Assembly (NCBI GenBank): GCA_034387635.1
Contig: JAOANU010000018.1
Span: 62,001-126,000 of the forward strand
Reading direction: 5' to 3'
Length of the DNA stretch: 64,000 nucleotides
Source of the DNA: Rhodosporidiobolus odoratus
Taxonomy: Eukaryota > Basidiomycota > Microbotryomycetes > Sporidiobolales > Sporidiobolaceae
A program made the translations under genes and the position numbers. The notes below the pieces were generated by a model. The model was not told the DNA's origin. It ran no database searches and was given only the letters and a program-made list of their open reading frames with translations. This document shows, piece by piece, positions 45,713 to 57,724 of the stretch. The first letter of the stretch is position 1, and the number at the start of each line of letters is the position of its first letter.

Positions 45713-48700
45713 TTATACCGCGGTACCCTGCTGCGACGCGCCCGGGTCCACGCCGTCCGTACCGCCGATGACGGGAGAAGAAGGGAGGGAAGGGGCCTTT
45801 TCTCGTCGACGCAGGGCGACGAGTTGCACTTCAAGGTCGAGGGGGTGAGGCGGGAGTTCCTCAAGTTTTTCCTGCAGGCAGTAATCCAAAGTCAGCAACT
45901 GTTGCTGAGAGGAGTGGGGAAAAAGAGTGGGAGCAAGTTCGACGCACCTTGGCCACAGTCCACAGGCAATCCAACACCCACTCACACGCGCCCCTACTTC
46001 CCAACGCTTCCCTGAGGATACTCCTCATCTCGCCCTCCCAAAAGATCTTGAGCAGTTGGATTGTGTGGTCCGCCCAAGACTCGGGAGAGACGGTGCCGTG
46101 TTCAACGCCTTTCCAGGCGGGGTGAGAGATGGTCGTGATAGACGAGTGGAGGGTGAGCCAGCTGTGGGAGGAGGCTCGGAGGCAGGCACGGGTTTGGAGA
46201 GGAGTTCGAGGGTGGAGAGGGAGAGCTGACGAGGTAAGGGGAAACGAATCAGCTGGGAAATTGCAAGTACGGAGAGAAAGGGAAAAAACTCACCCAGCAA
46301 CTGCCTCGCCACTTGCGGCTTCAACAACCCCGTACTAACCAACCTCTGGATCGCCTTGCCAAGCACACCCGTCAAATGCGCCCAAATATCTTTTTTCCGA
46401 ATAACCGGCGCCGGCGGGCTAGTCGAGCTCTGCGCCAGAGGCGGTTTCACTCCTCCTCCTCCTGCAGTTCGAGCGCCAATCCCAGCCGGAAGAGTCGGGA
46501 CGCTCGCACTTCGACCTTCTCGCAGAGGCAGGGGTGGTGAACCGGCAGGCGTAGTAGGCATCGAGGAGGGTGCCAAGGCTGTAGAGGCTTCTTCGCTGCG
46601 GGCGATGTAGGCCAGGGTGAGGAGACCACCAGTCTTGAATTCGGCAGCTCGGGCGGCGAGGAAGGTCATGAGCTCGCCATGTGCGAGTGTGGCAGGTGCG
46701 GCCGGGGCGATGCGGAATCTGCTCAAAAAGAAGAAAAGGTCAGTTCGATCTGGCGAGGCGAGGCAAGAAGGCGAAGAAAGAGGACGCACTTTCGCTCCAT
46801 GCTCGGCCAATGCAAACTCATCGCACTAAACCCGACACTGACACTCCCCTTCGGATGCACCTTTGCCCCAAACGGTCTTGCCGCAAACGCCGCAAACACC
46901 CTGTCCTCTTTCGCGAGACCGCTTCGCATGTAGGTATCTTCGGCAGACTGAGCGAGACAGCGGAAGTCACCGGTCGCGGAGGGAAGGGCGGCGTGGGTGA
47001 TTTGGAAGGAAAGGAGAGAGTCGGGATCGGGTGCGCGAGGGAGAATTGACAGTTGTCGAGCGGCAAAGTGAGAGAGGATGGGAGGAACAAGGGAGGCGGA
47101 TCTATAGGTTGCCATACTTAACATCAGTCTCGATTCCGGGATAGATGAGGAGAAAGGAAAGCGTACCGACTATTCATCGCTCCGTATTCCACCACATTAA
47201 CCACGTCCTCCCCCTCACCCAACGGCACACCTTCCAAGAAAGTCTCCATCAACTCTCCCATCCTCTCCCTCGTACTCGCCGCAAACCCTCCCGCCGCCGC
47301 AGACCCCATCAACTCAGCTGTCGCACTCTTAGTCTTATCCCCCTCTGCGCCCTCGCCGTTGCCAAATTCTCGTTCCCGTTCCTTCCCCTTGCCCACTGCA
47401 GAAGCTGCAGGCGCTAGCGGCACAGCCGAAGCGAGTGCCCCCATCCGTGCGTTGAGGACGTCGTGCCAGGCTAATTCGGAAGCCGAAGCGCCAGCGAGGT
47501 AAGGTGCCGTACAGAGGCTTTCAGGAGGAGTCAAAGGAGCGCCATGTCGACCTGTCGCGCCTGCACCTGCCGCAGAAGAAGCCGACCGAGTTTGTGAAAG
47601 AGGTCGGGCGGAGGAAGCCGGGTTGAAGGAGACTGAGGGGAAGGAGAATGAGGTGGAAGTTCCGACGGTCGAAGAGACGGAACGGGTTCGTGGGGCTGCA
47701 GCTAAGGGAGGTGGTCGGACTGGTGACGCAGGAGAAGCAACCGGCTTGGACGCCTCGATGACAACCCTCGAAGATCCAGGGGAGGAAGAAGCGGCCGCAG
47801 GTCTCGATCGTGGGCTTGGCGCGGCGGTACAAGTGTCGGCCGTCTCGTCCGTAGCCATCGAACAGGCCGTCACAGTGGTACTGGCCGATCCGAAGGATTG
47901 CAACGGCGGTCTTTGCTCCGAAATCCCGCCACTGCTGCCAATGAAGCTCGACCTGAGGAGGCTCGGACTGAGTACCGGCGCACTTCGGACGCTCGCTGCT
48001 GCGGGTGAAGATGCCTGACTCGAGGAGGGCGAAGCACTCGCTCCGGTATACGAACCGAGTACGGGCGTTTGAGGGAAGGGAAAGCCGTCTTCAGGTGCTC
48101 GTTCAGCGCCGTCTCCCTCTGCGTCGGCGTTCGAGTTGTAAGAGCAAGTCGACAAGGGAGAAGGAAGAACCGGAGAGAACGGTTGACGAGGTGGAGGAAG
48201 AGGGAGTTTGACGCGTGAAGAGGCGGGTGCTTGCTGGGCAGCGTCGGCGGCTTGGGCGAGAGAAGACGCGGCAGAGACGGCAGAGACCCAGTTGCTGAGT
48301 CGGGTGTCGTGAGAGGAGTATGAGCGCGAAAGGGCGAGGGAGGAAGGAGAGGATACAGGCGGGTATCCCCCGATCTGGGCAGGCTGGCAAGGTGAAGATT
48401 GCGGAGGGTGCATGAGGGGAAGAAAGGACATGGACGGGAAGTCTTCTGTCGGAGTGTAGGCGGAAAGGGGAAGTATGGATTCGCTCGCCGAGCGGGTTAG
48501 GGCAGGAAGTCCTTGCGGAGGGAAAGTGAGGGAGGAGAGGGCGGTCATGCTGCTCAGGTCTGAGGTCATCCTACAAGGCGAGAACGGGCTCGGCGCAGTT
48601 GTTGCCCACGAGCTCGTAGTCGTGCTGGTAGGAATCGTGGTATCCGAGGTGAGAGAGGCGAAAGAAGAATCGGTCGAGGCGGTGAGAGGGGAAAGCACCG

Positions 48701-49127
48701 CTCCTCGGGAAGGCGGCACCAAAGCCGCCGCCGCTGCATCAATCCGAATCTCCTCCCTCGCTTCTCGCTCTGCAACTTCGCTCCTCATGTCCCTCGCGGC
48801 CGATTCTGCGTCCCGCGCATTCACGTCGTCCAGACTCCGGCTCCTTCGGCGGAAGATGGGAGGGCGGGCTCGTGCCGTGGCCGCTTTCATCCGCCGCATC
48901 GCCAACGTATCCGGCTCCATCGCAGTCTGAGAGATGGGCGAAATGCCAGCAGACGAGGACGACGAAGTGGAGGAAGCGACGGACGATTGAGAGGAGGGGA
49001 CGCGGGGAACGCCGAGGTCGAGCCAGGGGATGCGGAGGGACTGGACGATCTCCGGTGAGAGAGGAGAGGTGGAGGAGGGAGAGAGAGGCGCCAATGGGTT
49101 GCCGATCATGGGAGAGGGCGCAGCCAT
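45713..49127 (-). CDS. SABATH-like SAM-dependent methyltransferase with long disordered N-terminus
   Basis: The first exon (49127 to about 47167) starts MAAPSPMIGNPLAPLSPSST and encodes about 650 residues of Ser/Pro/Ala-rich disordered sequence, with one basic block (RRMKAATARARPPIFRRRSR). It leads into NVVEYGAMNSR, the SAM-binding entry. Splicing (GTACGC...GTTAAG) continues to MATYRSASLVPPILSHFAAR, FQITHAALPSATGDFRCLAQ, FAAFAARPFGAKVHPKGS and VSVGFSAMSLHWPS, which corresponds to the family's S-x-SLHW segment. Then come AHGELMTFLAARAAEFKTGG, LLTLAYIARSEE, KKDIWAHLTGVLGKAIQRLV, LSLSTLELLSKPV, HPAWKGVEHGTVSPESWADH and LLKIFWEGEMRSILREALGS. It ends near GGTDGVDPGASQQGTAV with the stop at 45713-45715. 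Family members methylate carboxyl groups of small acids; the substrate here is unknown. The N-terminal extension is far longer than usual for the family. Confidence 0.72.
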
Positions 49128-50255
49128 CGAGGCGGATGGGTGGAGGGATGTGGGCGAATACGGCTGCAGGTAGTCAGGGGGTCAGGTCTGGATGATCGGC
49201 TTCGGGACGTGTTGCGTACTGGTACGAGTGAGTGACTGATAGTACGCGAGCAGAAGAGAGAGGATGGGAACGCACTTGGGGTAGCGAAGCTTCCGCCTTT
49301 TCAAGCTGGTCCGGCAGGCCAGTAGCGCTTCCTCCTTGAGTACTAGGGCAAGGCGGCTTACACGACGGATTTGGAAGAGAGAGAGGCGGCAGGTAGGAAG
49401 GTATTACCCGTTCAAGTGGGTCGTACATTGGTCCTTGAACTGGGGTTGGTCGAAAAGCGAATCTTTAGGTGGGCTGATCGGAGACTGAATGCTGATGAAG
49501 GCAAAATGCGGGTCGAGCAGTCCGGCTGGCTCTTGGCAGTTCCTGTTTTCAGTAAGAGGAAACGCAAGGACGGGCGGGACAGAGAGATCAGTATCAACGG
49601 AAAAAGGGGAAAGCGGGAAGAGGCGCACCTCGACTATCAGCTACCGGCTTGGCAGTTCACTCCTCGCTGAACGGGCGAGGTAGACTACACCTAAGAGGGA
49701 AGCAACGGTTAGCAACTGTTCCCCCTAACGTCGCTTGCTCCCCTCGACCCCCAATTCTGACCTCCTCACGCTTCGACCGAAGGGGATCCGCAACGCACCG
49801 TGCTACAACAGACTCCTAGCGGTTGACGCTCAGGCTGCAAGCCTTACTGGTCGACTTCGTGCAGCAGAGAGCGCGATCGACGATGGAGTAGACGGACTGC
49901 AGGGAATTCAGAGCCGGCGGAGCAACGACAAAAGTGCAGTTATAGGACGGTGGAAGCGCTCGGAATAGGGCCGTGTAGCAGTAAGCAGTCTGTGTGTAAA
50001 GGTAGCAAGGGTAGGCGTCTTTCCATGCTCCGCTGACCTTTTTCATTTCCAGCAGTTGCCGAAAGGGTAAGCCGACGTTCTCTCGGCACGGTCTCGACCT
50101 TTTCCCTCGCGCGCTCCTGTCTTGATCGTTGCCTTACTATTCTTGCATCGTAACCACCTGATCACGAGTACCCACCTGCGCCTTGCCAACCTGCGCGCTG
50201 ATCTTCTCGCGTTGCAGCAAGAAAAAGGAGGAAGACGCAATTTGGTTGGAAGATC
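49128..50255. other. 1.1-kb intergenic region
   Basis: Contains the promoter of the methyltransferase gene and the TAF5 3' UTR. Small frames exist on both strands but none has a domain. No tRNA or repeat recognised. Confidence 0.5.
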
Positions 50256-53200
50256 CTACTGCTGACCATCCCGCATCACCCCCGCCGCCATGCACAAGTT
50301 CCGAGGCGTAAACTGAACCTCGAGGACGTTGGTTCGCTTCGTGGCATACGTGGCGAGCAAGTCGGGACTGTAAAGGGGAAGGAGAGGAGACCGCGAGGTG
50401 AAGGACGGGAAGAAAGTGATCGACGGCGAGACGAAAAAGCCAGAGGGTCAGCTTTTTGTAATTGTGATCGAGAGCGCCACGAGTACGTAAAAGGGGACTG
50501 AAGACCTGAAAGAAAAAAGAAGGAAGAGCGACAAGAAACTAGAAAAAGGAACGCACCACCCCCCTTCCCCACTCCCCCTCAACCCCCCCTCCCTCTCTCC
50601 CTCCCTCTCCCTCTTCCTAATCTTCCCCTTGACCACCGCCAATCTCCCCTTCCCCTCCTTCTTCCCCTCGACTTCTTCCGCCGCAGGAGGAGTCAACACG
50701 TCCCAAACTCGGACGGTATCGTCTGCTCCACCCGAGATGAGGACAGAGGATTCGGCCGAGAAGGAGAGCGAGTGGATGGAGGAGGTGTGGCCGGAGAAGG
50801 TTTTGATGCGTTGACCGGTGGAGAGGGACCAGAGGAGGATGAGGTTGTCGTCGCCTGTACAGTTTTCAAAGGGAAGGTAGTGAGTCAGGTTGTCGGGTGT
50901 TTGGGACTCGTCTCCTTTCGCGGGCGAGCGAGTTTCCATTGGGATGCCGAATCGTGGTTTGGAACGACACCCGAAAAGACATCTGCAGGAGAAAGAACAC
51001 AGTCGACTCACCAGCACTAGCCAACCACCTTCCATCCGGGCTAACCTTGCACTTCATAACCGCCCCTCGATGTCCGACAAATACCCTCACACAAAGGCCC
51101 TTCTGAACGTCCCACAACCGGAGGGTGCGATCTGATGAGCCGGTGGCGAGATAAAGGGAATTGGGGTGGAAAGAGAGGCACTGCCGGTACGGGAGGACGA
51201 AGACATGCAGTGATCAGCACCGGCGTAAAAGATACGGCAGACGAAAGTGACGAGGGGAAGCGAAAGAAAAGCGAGAGAAAAGGGAGAGAAGGATGCCCAG
51301 GACGTACGTTGACATCACTCAAATGCCCCGCAAAAATCCTGACCGCATTAACCCTATCCGTAGTCCACAACCTAGCCGTCCTATCCCTACTCGCACTCGC
51401 AAAATAAACTCCTCTAGGACCCCACTCGACCGCCCAAACCGGTTCTCGATGTCCTCGGTACACGCACACGTTCGTATACGTCTGGAGTGACCACAGACGG
51501 ATTGTAGAGTCGGAGGAGGAGGAGAGGAGATAACGGGGTGGAGAGGAAGGCCCGGGGAGGGGGTCGAAAGAGAGGGAGTAGACGGGGCCTGAGTGGCCGA
51601 TTAGTTTACGGGTTTGAGGGGATTGCGGCGAGTAGAGTGAGGCGAAGTCTTTGGCTGTTTGGAGGAGTCCAGAGTGAGTGTGTGACTTGTACTTAGTGCT
51701 TGGCGCCGTCCCGCGTATACAAGGGGAAGAGCGCGGCAATACTGCACGAGCGAGAGTACGCACCATCATGCACCCTCCCCACCTCGTCTCCACCCAGGTC
51801 CACCCTGATCGCCTTCAGCCCTTTCCCGCTCAAGCTCCACAGCCGAATGTAAGATTCAGAGAACCCGCAAGCCATCAAAGACGAGTCGGCAGAAAAGAGT
51901 GAGGTGGTAATGCTGTCCGGTTCAAATCCGGGTGAGCAGAAGCGAAATTATGATGACAAGATAGGGGCGATGGAGTTGTGTGTATGTATGAGTGAGGAAG
52001 GAAGCGAAGGACAAAGGAAAAAGAACGCACGAATCGCCTGCATCATGCACCGTGAACAAGCACACACTCGGTCTCCCCACTCCCCTCCTCGCATCCTCCT
52101 CCTTACTCCCTTTCCCTCCCGCCCCAGCTCCACTCGCACTCAAAAATGCCGCTCCCACTGCTCCCCCCTCCCCGCTACCTCCAGCTCCAGGTCTAATCAA
52201 AGCCCCCTCAGGTTTAAACGCCTCCGCGCCGAGTTTGATCCGTTTCCTAGCTTCGCGGACCAGCTCCACTTCGCGTTGGACGTCGAGGGTACGGAAGGTT
52301 GAAGGGTAGGGGGGGAGGTCGGCGGGGAAGGGGACGATCAGGTCTGGAAGATTCGAGGTCGTGTCGTCTTTGGGTGGAGCGCCTTCTTCCCCTTCGGTAA
52401 GGGACTCGACTTCTGCTCCGTTTTCGCCACCGTTCGTTGCGGTAGCTGAAGAAGTTGAAGGACCAGCAGGAGCATCCTCGCCGTCCTGGTCCTTGAGCTG
52501 CCGTTGCACCTCCCTCTGCAGCTGCGCGTTCAGAGGTGCGGTGCCAAGTTTTAGTTCGGGCAGACCCGACATCGAGTCGCCCGTCGTGGTCAAGGTGGGA
52601 AGAGTACCGGGCGGCGCGTCGCCGGAGCGGAGGGCATTGTAGTCCGTGGCGAGGCCGTGCGAGGTGAGTGAGGTAGGGAGGGGGGGTCCGGGGATGGCTG
52701 CAAAGGGGGCATACCGTAGCACCGTTAGCACGAGGACAAGAGAGAAAAGAAACGAGACTAACCATCAACCTTGACCCTCTCATTGATAATCGCTAAAACC
52801 CTATCCCGTCCCCTCCCCTCCGTTCCCTCGCTCATCCCCTGCAGTCCTCCTCCTTGTAGCCACCCCAGTAGTAAACCCCAGCCTCGTTCCGACAAACGAA
52901 CGTGGTAGCGTTCCGTGCGCCAACGCAGGCCGGATTCGTTCTCGGCGATGTGGGAGGGGAGACGGAGGGAGGAGAGGAGGCGGATTAGGGAGGGGTAGGC
53001 GGCTTGGTGGTCGGGAGCGAAGCTGCGCATGCGGGTGGTGAGCAACTACGTCCAGTAGACGTAATGGAAGAGACGGACGCACCGAGTGAGGAACTGATCG
53101 GCGGCTTCTCGGTAGCCTACCAGGACGAGGTCGAGGTAGGAGTGGACAAAGAGCGGCAGCAGTAGGGGCAGAAGTTCAGGACGATGGATGTCGAGGGACT

Positions 53201-53671
53201 GCGATTCAAGAAGCACACGTAGGTCAGGAGAAACGAGAGAAACCGGATCAAGGCAGATGGGCCTACGTTTTCGACGAAGCTCCTCAGTCCCTCGTACCCC
53301 TTCTCCCAGCTCGGCGGGTCAGCGAGCATCTGTCCCGGTGCGACACTCTGATCCATCCTTCTCCTCTGACCGGGTTGAGCGGCCCTAGCCGCACTCGGAG
53401 CATTCCTCTCTGCAAAGTCGTCGAGTCCGACAGCTTTCCCTCCGCCTTGAGCTGCGGCTGCTGCAGGTGTGGAGGCAGTTGCGGGTGAAGCGGGAGCAGG
53501 CGAGGGTGCGGTCCCTCCAGCTGCTGCAGTGGCTTTGAGTTGATCGAGGTCGGCGGAGAGAGCGGTTGCGGCACGGTGGTGACCTCGTTTTGCTAGGTAG
53601 TCGAGGATGGCTTTGTAGTTTGCCTCTGGATTTGAGAGTTGACTGGCGTTTGGTGCAGCGGGAGTTGACAT
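50256..53671 (-). CDS. TAF5: TAF5, TFIID/SAGA WD40 subunit
   Basis: Scaffold subunit shared by TFIID and SAGA. The ATG at 53669-53671 opens MSTPAAPNASQLSNPEANYK, followed by a LisH-like helix (AILDYLAKRGHHRAATALSA). The NTD2 domain is spread over exons: SWEKGYEGLRSFVENV, HRPELLPLLLPLFVHSYLDL, VGYREAADQFL, PSLIRLLSSLRLPSHIAENE. A linker with IVPFPADLPPYPSTFRTLDV and REARKRIKLGAEAFKPEGAL precedes the WD40 propeller: SLFSADSSLMACGFSESYIR, SSSSDSTIRLWSLQTYTN, VYFASASRDRTARLWTTDR, YLATGSSDRTLRLWDVQ, WLASA|DDNLILLWSLSTGQRI, and VLISGGADDTVRVWDVL. The last exon (about 50370-50256) gives LLATYATKRTNVLEVQFTPR, NLCMAAGVMRDGQQ and TAG at 50256-50258. Introns interrupt the propeller at several points. 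A divergent neighbour, SLU7, starts 479 bp upstream. Confidence 0.93.
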
Positions 53672-54149
53672 GGTTCCAGAGGGTGAATGAGATGCGAAGA
53701 TGAGGAGGGGAAGAAGGAGAGGGAGAACGAGGTGCGGTGGGTTCAAGGGGGACTGAGAGGGTGTAGGTAGCTATCGGGAATCGCCCTGTGTACTGTACAG
53801 TCCCCAAGGCGGGTGAGCGAGAGCAGTAGACGATGAGTTATTTCTCATCCTGATCGGCTTATCCTAACTTCTCATCTCGTCTTGTGACCGCTTGCTGTGC
53901 TGCTCGAGACACCGGGACTCTGACGATCGTCTACAGCACACTGCCCCTTGTACCTCGAAACAGTCGTACGCTTCATCTCCCTCCTTTATCCTTCCCCCGC
54001 TTTACCTTCCCCCGCCACCGATAGCTCGCTTCCATCACATCAAGCCAGCATCGTCGGGTGCTCATCCCCGTCGCTGACGGTTCGCTGACCTGTCTTGTGC
54101 ATCCGCCGCATCCCCGCAGTCTAGTAATTCCTGTCCATCCCCATCCAGC
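53672..54149. promoter_or_regulatory. divergent promoter region, TAF5 / SLU7
   Basis: 478 bp between two start codons facing away from each other, both for general gene-expression factors, so shared control is plausible. No specific element assigned; the sequence is pyrimidine-rich toward the SLU7 start. Confidence 0.5.
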
Positions 54150-56674
54150 ATGTCTGGTAAGTCTTGACTTCGCTTCACCTTGCCCGACTCCCCGCACTCA
54201 TGCCTTTCCACCTGCAGCACCAGGAAAACTCAGTAGGGAAGAGTTGTACGTCTCCGCCTTCTCCACCTCCGCGTCATCTCCCGCAGCTTTTCTCTCTCTT
54301 CCCAGAACAGCAGCGAGATGATTTATGCATGCGAGAGATCGCTGATTCAACCCGCCGTGCTCTTGCAGCCGACGACAGAAGGACCTCGATGCGGCGAGGA
54401 AGGCCGGAACGGCCGCGCCGGCATTGGATGAGGAGGGAAAACCCATCAACCCTCATATTCCTCGTACGCCGGACTTCCCCTATCATCTTCCCGTCCACTA
54501 CCTACCCACCGACATACTGACCCTCTGTCCTGTCTGCCGATGCCACGTTCTCTCCCTGTTTTGTAAAACAGAGTTCATGGCCAACGCCCCGTGGTACATG
54601 TCTGACGGTCACAACGGTCCGACGCTCAAGCATCACAAAGCTCCGCTCTACAACGATGACCCTTCGAAGCTGAAGGAGAGATTCGAGAGGGGAAAAAAAG
54701 CGGTGCGTTTGGTCTGCCTTTCCCCCGGAACCTTCTGTAGTCTCGTTCGAGCCGCGCTGACGATGCGTACTTGTCCTACCCCTGCTCTTCCCTCCTCCGC
54801 CCTTGCGTCGTTTGCAGGGTCCCGCCGCCAAGAAATTCCGCGCCGGCGCTTGCACAAACTGCGGTGCCATGACCCACACCGTCAAAGACTGCCTCGAACG
54901 TCCTCGCAAAGTCGGTGCCAAATTCAGCGGCAAAAACATTGCGGCCGACGAGGTCCTTCACAACGACTCTCAGTACTTGAACGGGTTGGAAGGGCAGGGG
55001 GATTACGATGTGAAACGGGATCGGTGGGATGGGTATGATCCGGCTACTCACCGGAAGGTTGTCGAGGAGTATGAGGCGTTGGAGGAGGCTCGGCGGAAGA
55101 GAAGGGAGGAGGAAATCGATCAAGGGACTGCGGTGGGTAGTTCGAATGCGGTGGCTAAATTGGCGAATAAGGGCAAGGAGAAGAAGAAGAAGAAGGAACA
55201 GGAGGAGGATGAGTTTGGGTCGAGTGATGAGAGTGATGCCGAGGTTGGAGGGGAGGATGAGGATAAGTATGCCGAAGGGGCGGATGTGGCAGGTCAAAAG
55301 TTGGATACCAAGACTCGAGTGACGGTTCGAAACCTTCGTATTCGAGAAGACACGGCCAAGTACCTCCTCAACTTGGATACCGAGTCGGCCTACTACGACC
55401 CCAAGACGCGTTCGATGAGGGAGGCGCCTGTACAGGGACAAGGGGGAGAAGATGTGCGTTACCTTTCAATGGTTCTTCTCCTGTCTTTCTAGGCTGATCA
55501 TCTCTCGCTTCTCATCCCTCTCGCCTCGATTTTCTCGGTTCTTCCCCTTCCTCCCTTCTCCGGTCGACCCCGCCCCGCTTGGTCGCGTTCTCCATTTCGA
55601 CAGGCCCCCTTCGCCGGCGACAACTTTTCCCGCGGAACCGGTTCGACCGTCGACCTTCAAAAACTTCAACTCTTCGCCTGGCAATCCGAACAACGTGGTC
55701 ACGACGTTCACATCCAATCCAACCCAACCGCCGCCGCCCTCGCGCACAAAGAATTCTTGCAGCAGAAGGAAGTGCTCAAGGATACTAGTCGGGCTAGTGT
55801 GTTGGATCGGTATGGCGGGGAGGAGTATCTGCAGAATGTGCCGAGGGAGTTGAGGGCGGGTCAGACTGAGGAGTATGTTGAGTATGATCGGAGGGGGAAG
55901 GTCGTCAAGGGAATGGAGAGGGCAAAGGCGAGGAGCAAGTATGAAGAGGATGGTACGTCTCCTTCGCTGGCCCTCGTGCCGTCTCCGCCTCGGAGGCAGT
56001 TTGACATACCCATCTGGGGTGCTGTGCTCGGTGGAACGCGCGAGACTGACTCTTTGCACCTCCTTGTTCCCTATTCTTATTTCTACCGTTCCCGTCCCTT
56101 CCTTTCCGCTACATCTTACAGTCTACCCCGGCAACCATACCTCAATTTGGGGCTCATGGTACGACCTCGACAACGGAAAGTGGGGCTACCAGTGCTGCCA
56201 CTCGCTCATCAAGGGCTCGTATTGCGGTATGTCGTCTATTCTTTCGTTCTCTTCTGTCGCACGCGGCTCTTCCGAGCTTCAGTGCGACACTGGGAGTTTG
56301 TCGTCACGACTTAGGTACTGATACTGTCTATACTTGACTCCGCAGCTGGCCGAGCCGCTCTCGAATCTTCGACCAACCCAACCTCGCTCCTTTCCTCCGC
56401 CTCAAACCCCTTCTCCTCGAACCCCACTTCTGACGCCGCCGCCCTTGCCCGCGAAACCGGCAAGTCACTCGTGGAGCTCAAACGAGACGAAGAGAAGAAG
56501 CGCAAGGCGGAAGAAGAGGAAGGGCGAGAAGGAAAGAGGAAGAAGGAGGAGAAGGTTGACAGGGATGCGATGGGAGTCAGTGAGGCAGAGATGGAAAAGT
56601 ATAGGAGGGATAGGGAGATGAAGTTTGATGATCCTATGGCCAAGCTGGGTGGGGAGGAACTGCTGCCTATGTAG
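54150..56674 (+). CDS. SLU7: Pre-mRNA splicing factor SLU7
   Basis: Second-step splicing factor that helps choose the 3' splice site. The first exon is only ATG-TCT-G (54150-54156); then APGKLSREE, an intron, and [31 protein letters not shown]. Joining to [20 protein letters not shown] recovers the conserved SLU7 start. The CCHC zinc knuckle C-T-N-C-x4-H-x4-C ([14 protein letters not shown]) follows. Then come [40 protein letters not shown], an acidic/Lys-rich segment with [20 protein letters not shown], and [20 protein letters not shown]. After further introns it continues with [60 protein letters not shown] and [10 protein letters not shown]. It ends [17 protein letters not shown] at 56672-56674. 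Seven or eight exons, all in register. Confidence 0.95.
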
Positions 56675-57724
56675 TGATCCATGCCATTACTGTAATTACA
56701 CTTGCCAAGTACCGCACATTCTTCTCTCGAAGTGCGGGTCGGGCCTTTGTAAACGGAATCTCCATCATCCTCACAGCGATCGTTGGAACCGCATCAAGGT
56801 GTGGATCCGCCTTGAAACAGCTGGCAGGATGCAAGTAAGTGAAAGAAGGAGGCCAAGGCAGTAGTCGAGATGCCAATCTGGAATTTCCGCAAATGAAAAA
56901 GGCCATCCGAATCTCATCGCGCCGCCGTCGCAAACCGCGTAGGTCACGGCGCAGGCGAGTCCGACCGGCAACCGAGACTGATTTGACGGGTGCGCCGACC
57001 GGACGTGGGAGATGAGATGGGACCCGACTGTTCGGGTTGCGCTCGACCCGAGCTGAAAAAGACAGCCTGATCGCGGAAAAGTGATCGAATGTGGAACGGG
57101 CGTGCTGTAATGCGGGGCGTTCATGCACATCATGCACAAGCCTAGGTCGTAGATGCACGGGATGTACACCAGGCAGTCTACTACAGGTCGGCGTCATCGA
57201 GAAGATGACGGCGAGATGACGGAGACGTCGGAGAGTCAGGCTGATGGGACGGTAAGGAGGGTGGTACGCAAGCAGGGAGGATTGGAGCTCCACCGTTGAA
57301 GGGGAACAGTCGAGAAGGCGTCAGGAACGAGGCCGAGGAGGGGTAAGAGATGCGATGAGTATGTGGAAATTGGGTGGATACAAAAAAAAAGATACGGGAA
57401 GAAAGTGGTGACATCGAAGACGAACGGAGGGCAAGAGCAGCCAGTGAATCGGCAGAGAGCACAGAGGAGGAGCTACAGGACTAGACTGTACGGGCCAGGA
57501 AGCGCTCAGGCGGTTGTTGAGTCGAGAAACAAGGTGAGTCGCAACGACGCACGACGTCCTTCCGATCGCTTGTCGACCCGCTCACTGGCGAAAAGAGAGT
57601 CTGCAGCGTCCTCCTGAATGGCTTCTAATCTACCATCTATTCACCTTAGACGTTACTATACACCCTAAGGCGTCCGAGTTCGCTACGCCCTTGCTCTGTG
57701 CTCACCCAGAACGCTGCCGCGCAG
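56675..57724. promoter_or_regulatory. upstream region of the FRQ-like gene
   Basis: 1.05 kb between SLU7 and the FRQ-like start. It contains two GATCG boxes 14 bp apart (57069-57073 and 57083-57087: TGATCGCGG...GTGATCGAA), and single GATCG boxes near 56778 and 57564. In Neurospora the White Collar complex binds paired GATCG-type repeats in the frq promoter, so this pair is noted. By chance a few such boxes are expected in 1 kb, so functional meaning is unproven. A minus-strand frame at 57181-57462 lacks any domain. Confidence 0.3.

Noticed and set aside
49371..50240. Small open frames between the methyltransferase and TAF5 genes
   Set aside because: No recognisable domain, no splice logic, and both strands are equally open; consistent with chance in GC-rich DNA.
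51915..51935. GGTTCAAATCC, resembling a tRNA T-arm/box B
   Set aside because: It falls inside the TAF5 coding exon (reverse-complement frame FEPDSITTSLFSADSSL) and has no matching D-arm or acceptor stem.
55322..55340. GGTTCGAAACC, resembling tRNA box B
   Set aside because: It is in the SLU7 coding frame ([13 protein letters not shown]) with no cloverleaf around it.
57181..57462. 93-codon minus-strand frame upstream of the FRQ-like gene
   Set aside because: Ser/Pro-rich, no domain, and situated in promoter-like DNA; treated as chance.
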